A stretch of 64,000 bases of DNA from assembly GCF_027943255.1 (NCBI RefSeq), contig NC_072893.1, forward strand, positions 36,602,001-36,666,000. Reading direction: 5' to 3'. Under the pieces are notes generated by a model. The model ran no database searches, was not told where the DNA came from, and saw only the letters and a list, made by a program, of their open reading frames with translations. Positions 54,915-63,953 of the stretch are shown here, piece after piece. Source of the DNA: Anastrepha obliqua (taxonomy: Eukaryota > Arthropoda > Insecta > Diptera > Tephritidae). The position numbers and the translations under genes are program-made. Position 1 is the first letter of the stretch, and every line of letters begins with the position of its first letter.

Positions 54915-55477
54915 TAGGGTCCGCCATCTATCGTTACGGACTTGAACTAGGTATTATTTGAAGAATGGTAACACTTAGCTGTCATCTGTTTTGACAGAAA
55001 ATTAGTTTTATTCTTCCGCTGAACGAAAATGTTTGTGTATACGCTCAAAGAACGCTGGGAAATATTGCGACATTACTTTGAAAATCATGGTAATGTTGCA
55101 GAATGTGTACGAAAATTACCTACGGCAATGGGAAGAAGAAAAGCACCGAATGAAGCGTATGTGCGTTACTTTGCGAAAAAAGTAAGAGAGAGCTGCGATT
55201 TGACGCCGTTGGATTATTATCTTTGGGGTGCCGTCAAAGACCAGTGGTATGCCAACAAACCAGCAACAATTGATGCACTGAAGAAAATCGAAATGTGTTG
55301 AAAAATTAGACCGATCGTATGGGATGGTACATGGCTAGCCGAGGCAGCCATATGAATGAAGTTGTGTTCCATCATTAACCGGAAGGATTGTACTTCAAAA
55401 TAAAAAAAACAGTTTGGAAAAATATTGAGTAGTTTCTATAGCATTTTTAATTCCGTAAAGTTATATGGCGGACCCTG
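54915..55477 (+). mobile_element. Mini-mariner with intact 90-codon fusion frame
   Basis: This 563-bp element has inverted ends TAGGGTCCGCCATCTATCGT (54915) and AAAGTTATATGGCGGACCCT (ending 55477) and is flanked by TA. The open frame 55029-55301 encodes MFVYTLKERWEILRHYFENH and GNVAECVRKLPTAMGRRKAP (helix-turn-helix). It is fused directly to ESCDLTPLDYYLWGAVKDQW, the third catalytic motif region of DD41D-like transposases. About two thirds of the parent gene has been removed without breaking the frame. It cannot catalyse transposition, but it could still bind the termini. Confidence 0.88.
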
Positions 55478-55589
55478 TATAATATTTTCACTAATGACTA
55501 AATAAATCTAATCAAGGTATTTACGTATTTTTTTATTCATTTAATAATCTAAAAATGCAGTATTTCTTACATACTATGAAAATCAGATT

Positions 55590-55922
55590 ATATATACATA
55601 TATATATATAATTAATTGGCGATTATACCCTTTTTTGAGTGTTTGGCCGAGTTCCTCCTCCCATTTGTGGCGAGCGTCTTGATGTTGTTCCGCAAATGGA
55701 GGGACACCTACAGTTCAAGCCGACTTCGAACGAAAGATATTTGTTTATGAGAAGTTTTTTCATGGCAGAAATACATTCGGATGTTTGCTATTGCCTGCCG
55801 AGAGGCGACCGCTATTAAAAGAAACGTTTTCTTCATTTTGGTGTTACACGGCGATTCGAACCTACGTTCTCCGAATTCTGAATGGTAGTCATGCACCAAC
55901 CCATTCGGCTACGGTGGCCGCC
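55590..55922 (-). mobile_element. tRNA-derived SINE, full length
   Basis: The minus strand starts GGCGGCCACCGTAGCCGAAT at 55922 and has the B box GGTTCGAATCGCCG. Body and tail words match the reference copy, and it ends in ATTAAT(TA)n with TATACA variation at 55590-55615. Confidence 0.85.
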
Positions 55923-56328
55923 AAGAAAACAGATTAATGCTAAATAATTCAATTAAAAATAAATTCAGCTAATAATTTTTGGTTTCATTGTAATGAATGA
56001 AATAAAATGTAAAATTTCTTATAATTTACAGAGAAAGAATATTTGATAATACTTAGAATTTAGTTCAACAATTCATTTAGTAACAATTTGAAGTGGTACT
56101 TTGTTGAAGAAAAATCTAGGCCTATATAATTTGAAAGCGAATTCAATTCTCTCAATGTTCTAGAAGTCTGATCATTCGAAACATAATTAGTTCCAATCAT
56201 CCCTAACCAGAAAATATAATGATTTCGTAAGCTTCGCTAAGGAATATTGAAATTGATTTTCTCGAGTAGCAACGGAGAATTAATCGGCCCACTTATCAAA
56301 TCGAAAACAAAAGTGAGGGAGAGAATAG
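55923..56328. other. Unassigned intron sequence
   Basis: No supported frame or element. Confidence 0.4.
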
Positions 56329-56330
56329 TA

Positions 56331-57412
56331 CGTGGGCGGTTCAATAAGTACCCGTGTTTGATTACAGAGGGCGTTCATGAGGGAAGTTGGCGTTAGCATC
56401 CTGTGCTGCCATCTATCAAACGACGACGAAACAAATTTCAGAGTGATTGATAGGTTAGCTTGGATTTGGCAGCTATTCGAGTACATCGTGTTTCGTGATT
56501 TTCGCTAAAATGGAAAAAGAGCAGTATCGTTCGGTAATTCGTTTTTTGTTTTTGGATGGGAAAAAAAGCGAGGAGATAAAATCAAATCTAGATGTTGTCT
56601 ATGGGGACGCTTTGCAATCTGTGGTCATCACAGTTAGATATTGGTTCCTCGAATTTAAACGAGGGCGAACATCCGTTTTTAATGAGGAGCGACCAAGACG
56701 CCCGGCAGACGTGGCTACCGAGGAAATCATTCCAAAATTCCACGTCATGATTCTCGCTAATCGACGAACGAAAGTGCGCAAAGTAACAGAGGCCAAAGGT
56801 GTCTCAACCGGAACGCCAATTATATTTTATATGATAAGTTGACGATAAAAAATTGTCGGCCCAATGGATGACGCATTTTCTCACAAGCAACAATAAGCGG
56901 GTGTGGGGCTGTTAACTTCGCAGCAGTGTTTGGATCAATTTAAGCGAGATCCGAAGGAATTTTGCAGTCGTGTTGTCACCGTTGATAAAATCTGGATTCA
57001 TCATTATACACCAGAAACGAAACAACAATCAAAGCTCCCAGTGAATCTGCTTTAAAGAAGGCGAAGACAGTCCCATCAGCAGGAAAGGTCATGCCGACGA
57101 TTTTCTGGGATGCGAACGGCGTCATACTCATGGATTTTTTAGAAAAAAGAAGAACGATCACTGGGCATTACTAAGTGAATTATTAGACCGCTTTCACAAA
57201 AAATTGAAGAAGACGGCCGAATTTGGTGAAAAAGAAAGTGCTGCTCCACCACGATAATGCACCAGCTCATTCAGCTGGAGTTATGACCGTCAAACTGAAT
57301 TTCATTATGAATTGCTGCCGCACCTTCCGTATGCTCCCGATCTGGCCCCCTGTGACTTTTTCTTGTTCCCTATCATGAAGAAACGGCACTCTCGCGTATT
57401 GTCACGATGACA
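56331..57412 (+). pseudogene. Mariner (SETMAR-like transposase group) pseudogene
   Basis: The 5' terminus is TACGTGGGCGGTTCAATAAG. The start codon is ATG 56510: MEKEQYRSVIRFLFLDGKKS, then VRYWFLEFKRGRTSVFNEER (paired helix-turn-helix). Frameshifts begin near 56800. Later pieces include EFCSRVVTVDKIWIHHYTPE with the first catalytic D (56960-57015), and LLHHDNAPAHSAGV with the second (57240-57280). The third motif is reached in a shifted frame near 57330-57360. The 3' end is lost where an RTE tail begins at about 57412. Confidence 0.82.
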
Positions 57413-57545
57413 ATATCCGATGAAGCGACGCTTGGAGTGTTTGAGAGAAAGATTCTGCGCAAGATTTTTGGACCTTTGCACGTTGGCAACGACGAATATC
57501 GCAGGCGATGGAAAGAGGGGCTGAATGATGAAATGAGTTTTAGAA
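57410..57545 (+). mobile_element. RTE-type LINE fragment (family b)
   Basis: The frame reads TISDEATLGVFERKILRKIF then GPLHVGNDEYRRRWKEGLND, the segment before the family b tail. It replaces the 3' end of the mariner pseudogene. Confidence 0.75.
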
Positions 57546-57589
57546 ACTAGAAATTAGGAAAGTAGGTAAGTTTGGAAAAGTGCGAGGAC

Positions 57590-57666
57590 CGTGCTTGACG
57601 TGGGATTCGAACCCACAAGGCCATCCCAGAGAGGCTAGTGTACTTACGCTAGACTACCGAGGCCGC
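57590..57666 (-). repeat. tRNA-like sequence, second SINE head or tRNA pseudogene
   Basis: The minus strand reads GCGGCCTCGGTAGTCTAGCG (A box region), an arm GCCTCTCTGGGATGGC, and a perfect T arm GTGGGTTCGAATCCCAC. An acceptor stem cannot be closed and no CCA is present, so it is not a working tRNA. It lies just downstream, in sense, of a truncated copy of the main SINE and has a different head from it. Confidence 0.6.
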
Positions 57667-57685
57667 TAACATTAAATGGGATAAT

Positions 57686-57770
57686 AATAAATAATCGGCG
57701 CGAACACACTTTTTGGGTGTTTGGCCGAGTTCCTCCTCCTAGTTGTGGCGTGCGGCTTGATGTTTCTTTT
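57686..57770 (-). mobile_element. tRNA-derived SINE, 3' end only
   Basis: The minus strand has CGCACGCCACAACTAGGAGG, AGGAACTCGGCCAAACACCC and TGTTCGCGCCGATTA, the last quarter of the main SINE. Confidence 0.75.
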
Positions 57771-57972
57771 CTACCTTATCCTATTATTTCATGTCTATAC
57801 TCCCCTATTCTATCTTATCGTTTTTCAACTAATCCCATCCTCCCTTTCCATAAAATTTTCTCTATCATTTCTTTCCCTATCCTCTCGTACTCGTATCTCC
57901 GACTCAATAATATCGCATACTTCTTTCGATCTGAAATATATTTTTATTTTCTTGATTTTGTTTTCGTTTTAG

Positions 57973-58371
57973 GCCCGTCACCCTATACACTGGCGAATCC
58001 CCCTATGAGAAAGTGGAACTTAAGAAAACACAGCCACGTCTGAAAAAGAAAAAACGTTTGGGATATGACAAGGAACAAACACTCGACGAATGCATAGCGG
58101 AAATCTCTGCTGCAGATGAACAAGACGCAGTTGATGCTAGCCATAAGTCGCCAACCACAGTCACACAGCATAATAAAGTGGACTCTAAGTACTTTGAGCC
58201 GATCGTTTCGCCCTGTACTCTCTGGAATTCCGATCCTGAGCCTGCGACTCAAAAGAAAGATCTGCATATTGAGGAGCTGATTGCCGAACGTGATCATTTC
58301 CTAAGTCTGTGCAGCAAAAATCGTTTCTATGCGAACCCCAATTTCAATCAGCCATGGAGCGTCTTCTCGAA
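57973..58371 (+). CDS. Host gene, penultimate exon
   Basis: The acceptor TTTTCGTTTTAG precedes 57973 and the donor AA|GTATGTG lies at 58372. The phase 2 remainder AC from 42522 plus G makes ACG, and the frame continues PVTLYTGESPYEKVELKKTQ, PRLKKKKRLGYDKEQTLDEC and IAEISAADEQDAVDASHKSP. The exon ends FYANPNFNQPWSVFS. A basic cluster (RLKKKKRLG) could act in nuclear targeting or nucleic acid binding; that is inference. The exon has no transposon similarity. Reading past the donor gives only five more codons and a stop (58387-58389), so an intron-retained form would end there. Confidence 0.85.
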
Positions 58372-58462
58372 GTATGTGAAATGGCATTAAGATATTGAGA
58401 TGCTCTATGTTTCTAAATATAAATAATTAAAATGTATTATATATATTTTATTCTCTATGCAG

Positions 58463-58571
58463 ACTTGCCAACAGACTCTCTAACGATATCATCGCAGTAA
58501 TCGAGAAGGATTTTAGTATCGGTGTTTCAAAGTTTGTGCAGGATTTTCTGGACAACGAGACAAAGATTTAA
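58463..58571 (+). CDS. Host gene, last exon
   Basis: The acceptor TTCTCTATGCAG precedes 58463. The first A completes AAA with the AA left at 58371, and the frame reads LANRLSNDIIAVIEKDFSIG and VSKFVQDFLDNETKI, then TAA at 58569-58571. The intron is only 91 nt, in contrast to the two 15-kb introns upstream. The amphipathic, helical C-terminus looks conserved in character. No canonical AATAAA is obvious in the next 100 nt. Confidence 0.85.
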
Positions 58572-59064
58572 GACCTGCGATGCATTCTACGGCTGTTGCT
58601 TTTCATTTGCGAAATTTTCTTTCTTTTTATAGCATCTCTATATATTTTTGAATAATTTTCGTTGTGATGTTATGCTTTTGTGTGTATGTGTTTGTATAGA
58701 CATATAATTTCCAATTGTTGCAGTAAAATTGTGGAGCAATTTTTGGCAGATTTTATAGGGTTAATACCTAGCCATACATATAGCCGATTTTCGCTAGTGT
58801 GTCAAAGGTCAAAGAAGGAAAAATGTTATGGGTACTTTACTGCCTTGTCCTTTGACACTCTTCCAGAAAAGACTAATTGAACTAAGATCAATGGAAGAAT
58901 AGTAACACTGCCAAGATAGCTCGTGTAAAAATTTTCAACATATAGTATCGGTATTGAACTTTTTACTAAATTTTAAATATCGGTTGGATAACTTACGAAA
59001 TAAAATTTAAAAAAAAGTTTTAAACTTGAGTTTAAGAAAAGGCTTGGATGTGGGAAAAATGGTT
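58572..59064. other. 3' flank of the host gene
   Basis: Probably contains the 3' untranslated region. No further coding frame or element before the maT element. Confidence 0.4.
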
Positions 59065-59066
59065 TA

Positions 59067-60309
59067 CAGGGTCTGGCACTCGAAGTGTAACCAACTTTAG
59101 ACCGCTCGCGCAGCTATCAGCTGTCTGTTAGTTGGCTAAATGACAGTCCGGAGTATTGTTTACAAGCGCGCGGAATCATTTTGCCGAGAGTAAACGCGGA
59201 AAAAGAAAATCAGTAATGGATTTCAAACGTAAGAGTCTGATTGCATTATATTTGACTGGAAAATCACGATGATTGTTGGTGAGCTCGAGCACCGTAAAGT
59301 AAATAAAGTTTTGGTTTATCGTACCATTACTCGTTACACTGATACTGGTAGCATCACGAAACGTCATGAAGGTGCTCATCAAAAGACTGCAACGTCGCGT
59401 GAATTAGGTCAAAAACTGAGGAAGCGACTCGAGCGAAATCCCCGACGAAGTGTCAATCAAATGGCGAAAGAACTGAAAATATCTGACCGTAGCATCTGCC
59501 GCATACTGAAAAATTATCTCAAAGTCAAGCCTTACAAGATCCAAAAGGCGCATGATCTCACACCAAAGCAACAACAAGACAAACTTGAGAGAGCGAAGGA
59601 GTTGCTTCGCTTGGCCGAAAGCGGTCAATTTCCAAACACTGTGTTTTCTGACGAGAAAAATTTTAAAATTAAGCAATTCGTAAACATCCAAAACGATAGG
59701 GTTTATTTGACCGACCGTTAATACGAAAATTTGAGCCATCGATTGACCACCAGGGGGCCGCACCCGCCACAGGTAAAGGTTTGGGCCGCTGTAACCGCAT
59801 AAATCCGCTGCAATTGCGTCAAAGTAAATGCGAAATATTATCGGGAAAGTATTCTGGAAGTTGCTTTGAAGCCGTGGGCAGACAAACATTTCGGTGGCAG
59901 ACTATGGACGTTTGAACAGGACTCTACACCGTCTCACAAAGCTCGAGTGAATCAATAAAGGCTATAAAACAACGTTCTGAACTTCATAAAGTCCACGCAA
60001 TGGCTCTCAACTTCACCAGACGCGAGTCCGATGGATTATTCTCTTTGGGCCCTTTTGGAGAACAAGGTTCGAACTAAAAGATTCACCAGTCTCGAGGCGC
60101 TGAAAACGCAATTGTCCGCGAGTGGCCTGCAAGACACATTCGGGCAGCTTGTGATTCGTTTCTGGATCGTCTCAATGCCATAGTCAAGGCAAAAGGTGGG
60201 CATATCGAGCAAAAATAAATTCATTCTTAATTTTGTTTTATTTTCACACATTTTTTACTTTGAATAGACTAAAAGTAATTTTCCCAACTAAATTGATGGC
60301 AGGACCCTG
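59067..60309 (+). mobile_element. maT-type (DD37D) transposon, near full length
   Basis: This 1,243-bp element has inverted ends CAGGGTCTGGCACTCGAAGT and TTGATGGCAGGACCCTG and is flanked by TA (59065-59066 and 60310-60311). The coding region (59216-60218) spans the whole transposase but has a frameshift and at least four stops. It is the best-preserved DNA transposon here and the reference for the remnant at 7980-9265. Confidence 0.88.
59216..60218 (+). pseudogene. maT transposase pseudogene
   Basis: Starts MDFKRKSLIALYLTGKS at ATG 59216 and shifts frame near 59268 to ELEHRKVNKVLVYRTITRYT. It then reads TATSRELGQKLRKRLERNPR and SVNQMAKELKISDRSICRIL (helix-turn-helix), NTVFSDEKNF with catalytic D1, WTFEQDSTPSHKARVNQ with D2, and SPDASPMDYSLWALLENKVR with D3. 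37 residues separate D2 and D3. Stops lie at 59719-59721 and near 59800 and 59957-59966. It ends KAKGGHIEQK with TAA at 60216-60218. Confidence 0.88.
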
Positions 60310-60515
60310 TATACCTTATTGAAGTAAAACTAGCTGCTCTCGGACCCCTCAAACTTCCATTGTGATTTACTGAGTAGAGCAATTTCTGGATATTTTTAAG
60401 TGAACCGCTCGTTTGGCAGACTTAGTCGAACTTTCTTACCAGATGATACATAGATTCTAGCAGAAGTGGCCCACTAATACTTGGGTACTTTGTGCCCAAT
60501 AATGAAGACTGTAAA
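60310..60515. other. Spacer between transposons
   Basis: No element or frame recognised. Confidence 0.4.
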
Positions 60516-60519
60516 ATAA

Positions 60520-61107
60520 AAGGTGATCAGATTGGTGGTACTTTTTCCTAAAGGGGTTTTTTGACAGATCCCGCGTGGCTACTGTCCAACTAAGCACATA
60601 ATTTTTTTCAGTATTCATTGTCGTTTCATCATGGAAAGACTTATGCCTCAACAACGTTTACAAATCGTGCAATTGTATTACGAAAATCGACGGTTTGTGA
60701 CAAGTGTTCTTCGTGCACTCAGGCCAACTTATGGTGTTCAGCGATGATGCCCATTTTCGGCTACGTCAAGAAGCAAAATTGCCGTAAAGCAACCGTTTGG
60801 TGTGGTCTATGGGCTGAAGAAATCATCGCCACATATTTCTTCAAAGACGAGGCTGACGCCAATGTAACGATGAATGGCGAACGCTATCGCGCCCTGATAA
60901 ACGACTTTTTTATGGCGGAAATTGAAGCCCGTGATCTCCACAACATTTGGTTCCAACAAGACGGCGTTACTTTCCACATAGCCGGTGAAACAATGGATTT
61001 ACTGCGTCGTCGTTCCGGTGAGCAATTTATCTCACGTCTTGGACCAGTGGATTGGCCACCAAGATCGTGTGATATCAAACATATGGATTTTTATTTGTGG
61101 GGATATT
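60520..61107 (+). pseudogene. DD41D (rosa-type) transposon, internally deleted
   Basis: Starts MERLMPQQRLQIVQLYYENR at ATG 60630, followed by RFVTSVLRALRPTYGV. It is fused by deletion to FSDDAHFRLRQEAKLP (D1 region). A longer frame follows: DEADANVTMNGERYRALIND, NIWFQQDGVTFHIAGETMDL (D2) and WPPRSCDIKHMDFYLWGYCF (D3). The D2-D3 interval is 41 residues. The 3' end is replaced by a mariner fragment at about 61108. Confidence 0.82.
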
Positions 61108-61262
61108 GTTTTTCAAAATATTTTTCTTGAAAGTCAGTACACGTCTGCATTCACTTGAACCAATTTTCAAAGCACTTTTGCCACTCAGAAGTGGATACCT
61201 CCAAAACGAGCTGATGTTTCTTATGACAGCAATGTCAAATTCGATCATACTTCGTGAAATAC
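61108..61262 (-). mobile_element. Mariner fragment related to 4860-6010
   Basis: TTTTCAAAATATTTTTCTTG and TTTTGCCACTCAGAAGTGGA match 4905-4990 in the same orientation, covering the end of the coding region and 3' flank. Confidence 0.65.
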
Positions 61263-61265
61263 ATT

Positions 61266-61516
61266 GGATGTTTGGCCGAGCTCCTCCACCTATTTCATTC
61301 TGGTGTGCGTCTTGATGTTGTGCCACAAAGGGGGGGGACCTACAGTTTTAAGCCAACTCCGAACGGCAAATGATTATTATAAGGAGGCTTTTCATGGTAG
61401 AAATACACTCGGAGGTTTGCCATTGCCTGCCGAGGAGCGAGCGAACTTTTTCTATCATTTGTTGTTTCAGGCACAAAGATTCACGCACCAAGCCACTCTG
61501 CTACGAAGGCCGCTGT
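61266..61516 (-). mobile_element. tRNA-derived SINE, partial
   Basis: The minus strand has body words CCTCCGAGTGTATTTCTACC and TGGCACAACATCAAGACGCA, with a decayed head ending at GCGGCCTTCGTAGC. It is internally shortened and lacks the (TA)n tail. Confidence 0.75.
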
Positions 61517-61539
61517 GATATAAAGACTTTTCCAATAAC

Positions 61540-62030
61540 AGGTTTTATTTTGATATTCAAAGAAAAATGCTATTTTTCAATTAAATGATCGGATGTTTAT
61601 TTCATTATAAAGAGGAAGGTATGCCGTTAATAGTGGAAAATAACATCAGGCAAATGACCACCACGACCACGCTTACAGGACAATATCCTTTTCATGTAAT
61701 TTTCCATAACCGAATTGCAAAGTGGCTGCCCTCTATCCTCGATGGTCTCACGAATTCTATCTTTGAGGTCCTGAATCGACCCTGGGCTGTTGGGGTAGAC
61801 CTTCTCTTTCACGTGGCCCCAAAGAAAAAAGTCACAAGGTGTTAAATCACAAGATCTCGGTGGCCAATTGTGATCACCTCTTCGAGAGATAACAAGATCC
61901 GGAAACTTTTCCCGTAAAAGATCAATAATTTCGTTGCTTGTGTGGCACGTAGCGCCGTCTTGTTGAAAATAAACGTTGTTCAGATCAATACCATCCAATT
62001 CCGGCCAAAAAGAATCGTTAATCATCTCTC
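61540..62030 (-). pseudogene. DD41D transposase, C-terminal half
   Basis: The frame 62025-61627 reads MINDSFWPELDGIDLNNVYF, QQDGATCHTSNEIIDLLREK and NWPPRSCDLTPCDFFLWGHV, ending RGRGGHLPDVIFHY at the stop. 41 residues separate QQD and TPCD. The frame is uninterrupted for 132 codons, so this is one of the younger copies. The N-terminal half is absent upstream of about 62030. Confidence 0.85.
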
Positions 62031-62580
62031 CTGTTTAACACCTAACACCTGTTATTGGTTTGTAATATTTTGCAAACATACTTTTGTTGAATAACACGGT
62101 GCAACACTGAAAATACACCTGACAAATTACACACTGTAGGTTGTTTATATGGTCGAATAATGCATAAAAATATTTTTGTTATTTTTGTTGTACCCTCCAA
62201 TTTTTATTTATTTATAAAAAACCGTTTTTTCAGACTTTGCGCGGTAATCTACGGATATCTCGGTCATTTTTCCACCGATTTTCAATATTTTATATGTTTT
62301 GAAAATGATATTGTCAGACCTTTCAAATGATGTACGACAAGTAATTATTCAAACTAGTTAGTTCTGATTTTTATTTGATTAAACCTGGAGAAAGTGTTTT
62401 TTTTATCATTTTTTTAACTTTAACAATTTTTTATTGCATAATTTTACTAAAAAATTAAAGATGTTTGTTAATATTCTTTGAGTGCATTTATTAACGAAGA
62501 AATTAATGTATTACTTTCAATAATCGGACAAAAATTGCGTAAACTACGCTAGTTTTCCGTAAATAGAAAAAAATGCCTTG
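62031..62580. other. AT-rich sequence, no gene seen
   Basis: Left flank of the inverted-arm unit. Contains a CTCGGTCATTTTTCCACCGA near-palindrome at about 62260-62280. No frame. Confidence 0.35.
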
Positions 62581-62654
62581 AATATCTATCCATTTTTGGA
62601 ACCATAGTTTTTGTCTTTAATGATTATTTACTTGGAAAAATCACTGCATTCTTT
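62581..62654 (+). repeat. Left arm of a long inverted repeat
   Basis: The 74 bases starting AATATCTATCCATTTTTGGA are the reverse complement of 63927-64000 with one mismatch. The right arm reaches the window edge, so the true arms may be longer. Confidence 0.93.
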
Positions 62655-62725
62655 ATGTATTGACAATAAATGTTTGACAATGACAATTTATCATAAATTA
62701 CAAATGAAAGGTTTACGTGTTTCTA

Positions 62726-62836
62726 TATAATTTTGCGATATAATTTTCGCGCGATTTCTGAGGCGCAGAGACCCTCCTCCTCCCACGCAGTAACTTTACC
62801 TCTCTCTAATTCGGTAAGTTTTGAACCGCGTGGCAT
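62726..62836 (-). pseudogene. Tc1/Tc3-like transposase N-terminus
   Basis: From ATG at 62836 the minus strand reads MPRGSKLTELERGKVTAWEE then EGLCASEIARKLYRKII and a stop at 62726. This is the first helix-turn-helix of Tc1/Tc3-type transposases (LTELERG.V.A..EEG.S..EIAR). Nothing further of the transposase is seen. It lies between the inverted arms, upstream of and divergent from the cysteine-rich ORF. Confidence 0.7.
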
Positions 62837-63110
62837 ATTGATATTTATTTACTTAAAAAACGATTTAAATTAATTAAGAAGAATAACGGTATTATTCCAT
62901 ATATTCATTTATTTTTACAGAGTACCTACATATTTTTGGAGTAAAGATTAAATATTCATGTTATGTGTCCTATAGTTATGAAACGCACCATAGTCTGAAA
63001 CAGCTATTAGACCAGTCTTTCGTTGGCAGTGACTTTTTATCTCCTTCTTCCAAAATCGCGTTTTTCTCAAGTGTGTTTTTTTGTTAAAATTATTTATAAG
63101 TTAGTTAAAG

Positions 63111-63953
63111 ATGTGTGACAAACGCAATAATTTCTGCTACGTTTGCGGTTTATTTGTTGATAAACAACATCGCCGTGAATTAAAAACAAATACTATCGTG
63201 GTTGAAGCATACAATCTTCACTTTGAGCGCAATTATAGTGAAAGTCGCTGGTATGAACCAGAATATATATGTTCCACGTGCTCCATATCACTAAAAAAGT
63301 GGAAATCTAGTCAGTGTTTTCAAGATCGTTTGCCATTTTCGAGCCCAATGGTTTGGCATCATCAAGTCATTCACAGACCAGAAGACTGCTACTTTTGCCA
63401 AACCAACCTCCAAGGTCAGCGCTTCAAAACACGTAACAGTATAAAGTATCCCGAAGTGCTAACTGCTACGAAACCATCTTTAAGAGAAAATGAAAACAAG
63501 CTAACTGAAGTAAAAAAAGTAGATGATTCAAGAAGCGGTGATAGCAGTTCATCTAATAGTTCACATAGTGATGAACCTTTTATCACAGCTGCGTTAGAAT
63601 CAAAATAGCGGCATTTTGTTTCGAATTCAGATATGAACGATTTAGTACGTGATCTAGAACTCTCATACAGACATGCTCAGGTTTTGGCATCACGATTAAA
63701 ACAATGGAATCTTGTAGAAAATGATTTCAAAATAACATTAACAAGGAAAAACTCTGAGCGGACTATTTTCAATAACAATTTTGAAATTGATGGCGATGAC
63801 CAAAACCTTGCTTATTGTAAAGATGTTGAAAAATTGTTTCAATGCTTTAACACGGAACATCAATCGAAAAATTCGCGATTATTCATCGATGGATCGTGCA
63901 AAAGTGAGTATTTCATCGATTTTACGAAAGAATGCAGTGATTTTTCCAAGTAA
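63111..63953 (+). pseudogene. Cysteine-rich protein of unknown function, one in-frame stop
   Basis: One frame runs from ATG 63111 to TAA 63951-63953 with a single TAG at 63606-63608, 280 codons in all. The first part has CYVCGLF (near residues 9-15), YICSTCSISLKKW (near 53-65) and CYFCQTNLQG (near 94-103), a set of paired cysteines plausible as zinc ligands. A serine-rich acidic linker follows. After the TAG it continues MNDLVRDLELSYRHAQVLAS, RLKQWNLVENDFKI, LAYCKDVEKLFQCFN and SRLFIDGSCKSEYFI. I recall similar proteins as multi-copy, uncharacterised insect sequences, which suggests mobile or repeat-borne genes; that is memory, not a search. The last 27 nt lie inside the right inverted arm. 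It is shorter than I would expect for a full member. Confidence 0.7.

Noticed and set aside
57590..57666. Functional tRNA gene
   Set aside because: The T arm is perfect, but the acceptor stem does not pair, so only a tRNA-like sequence is claimed.
57717..58043. 108-codon frame reaching into the host exon
   Set aside because: It starts in a SINE fragment, crosses the intron and acceptor, and is out of frame with the exon reading.
59404..59889. 161-codon minus frame over the maT element
   Set aside because: Antisense to the transposase, whose + frame carries all family motifs.
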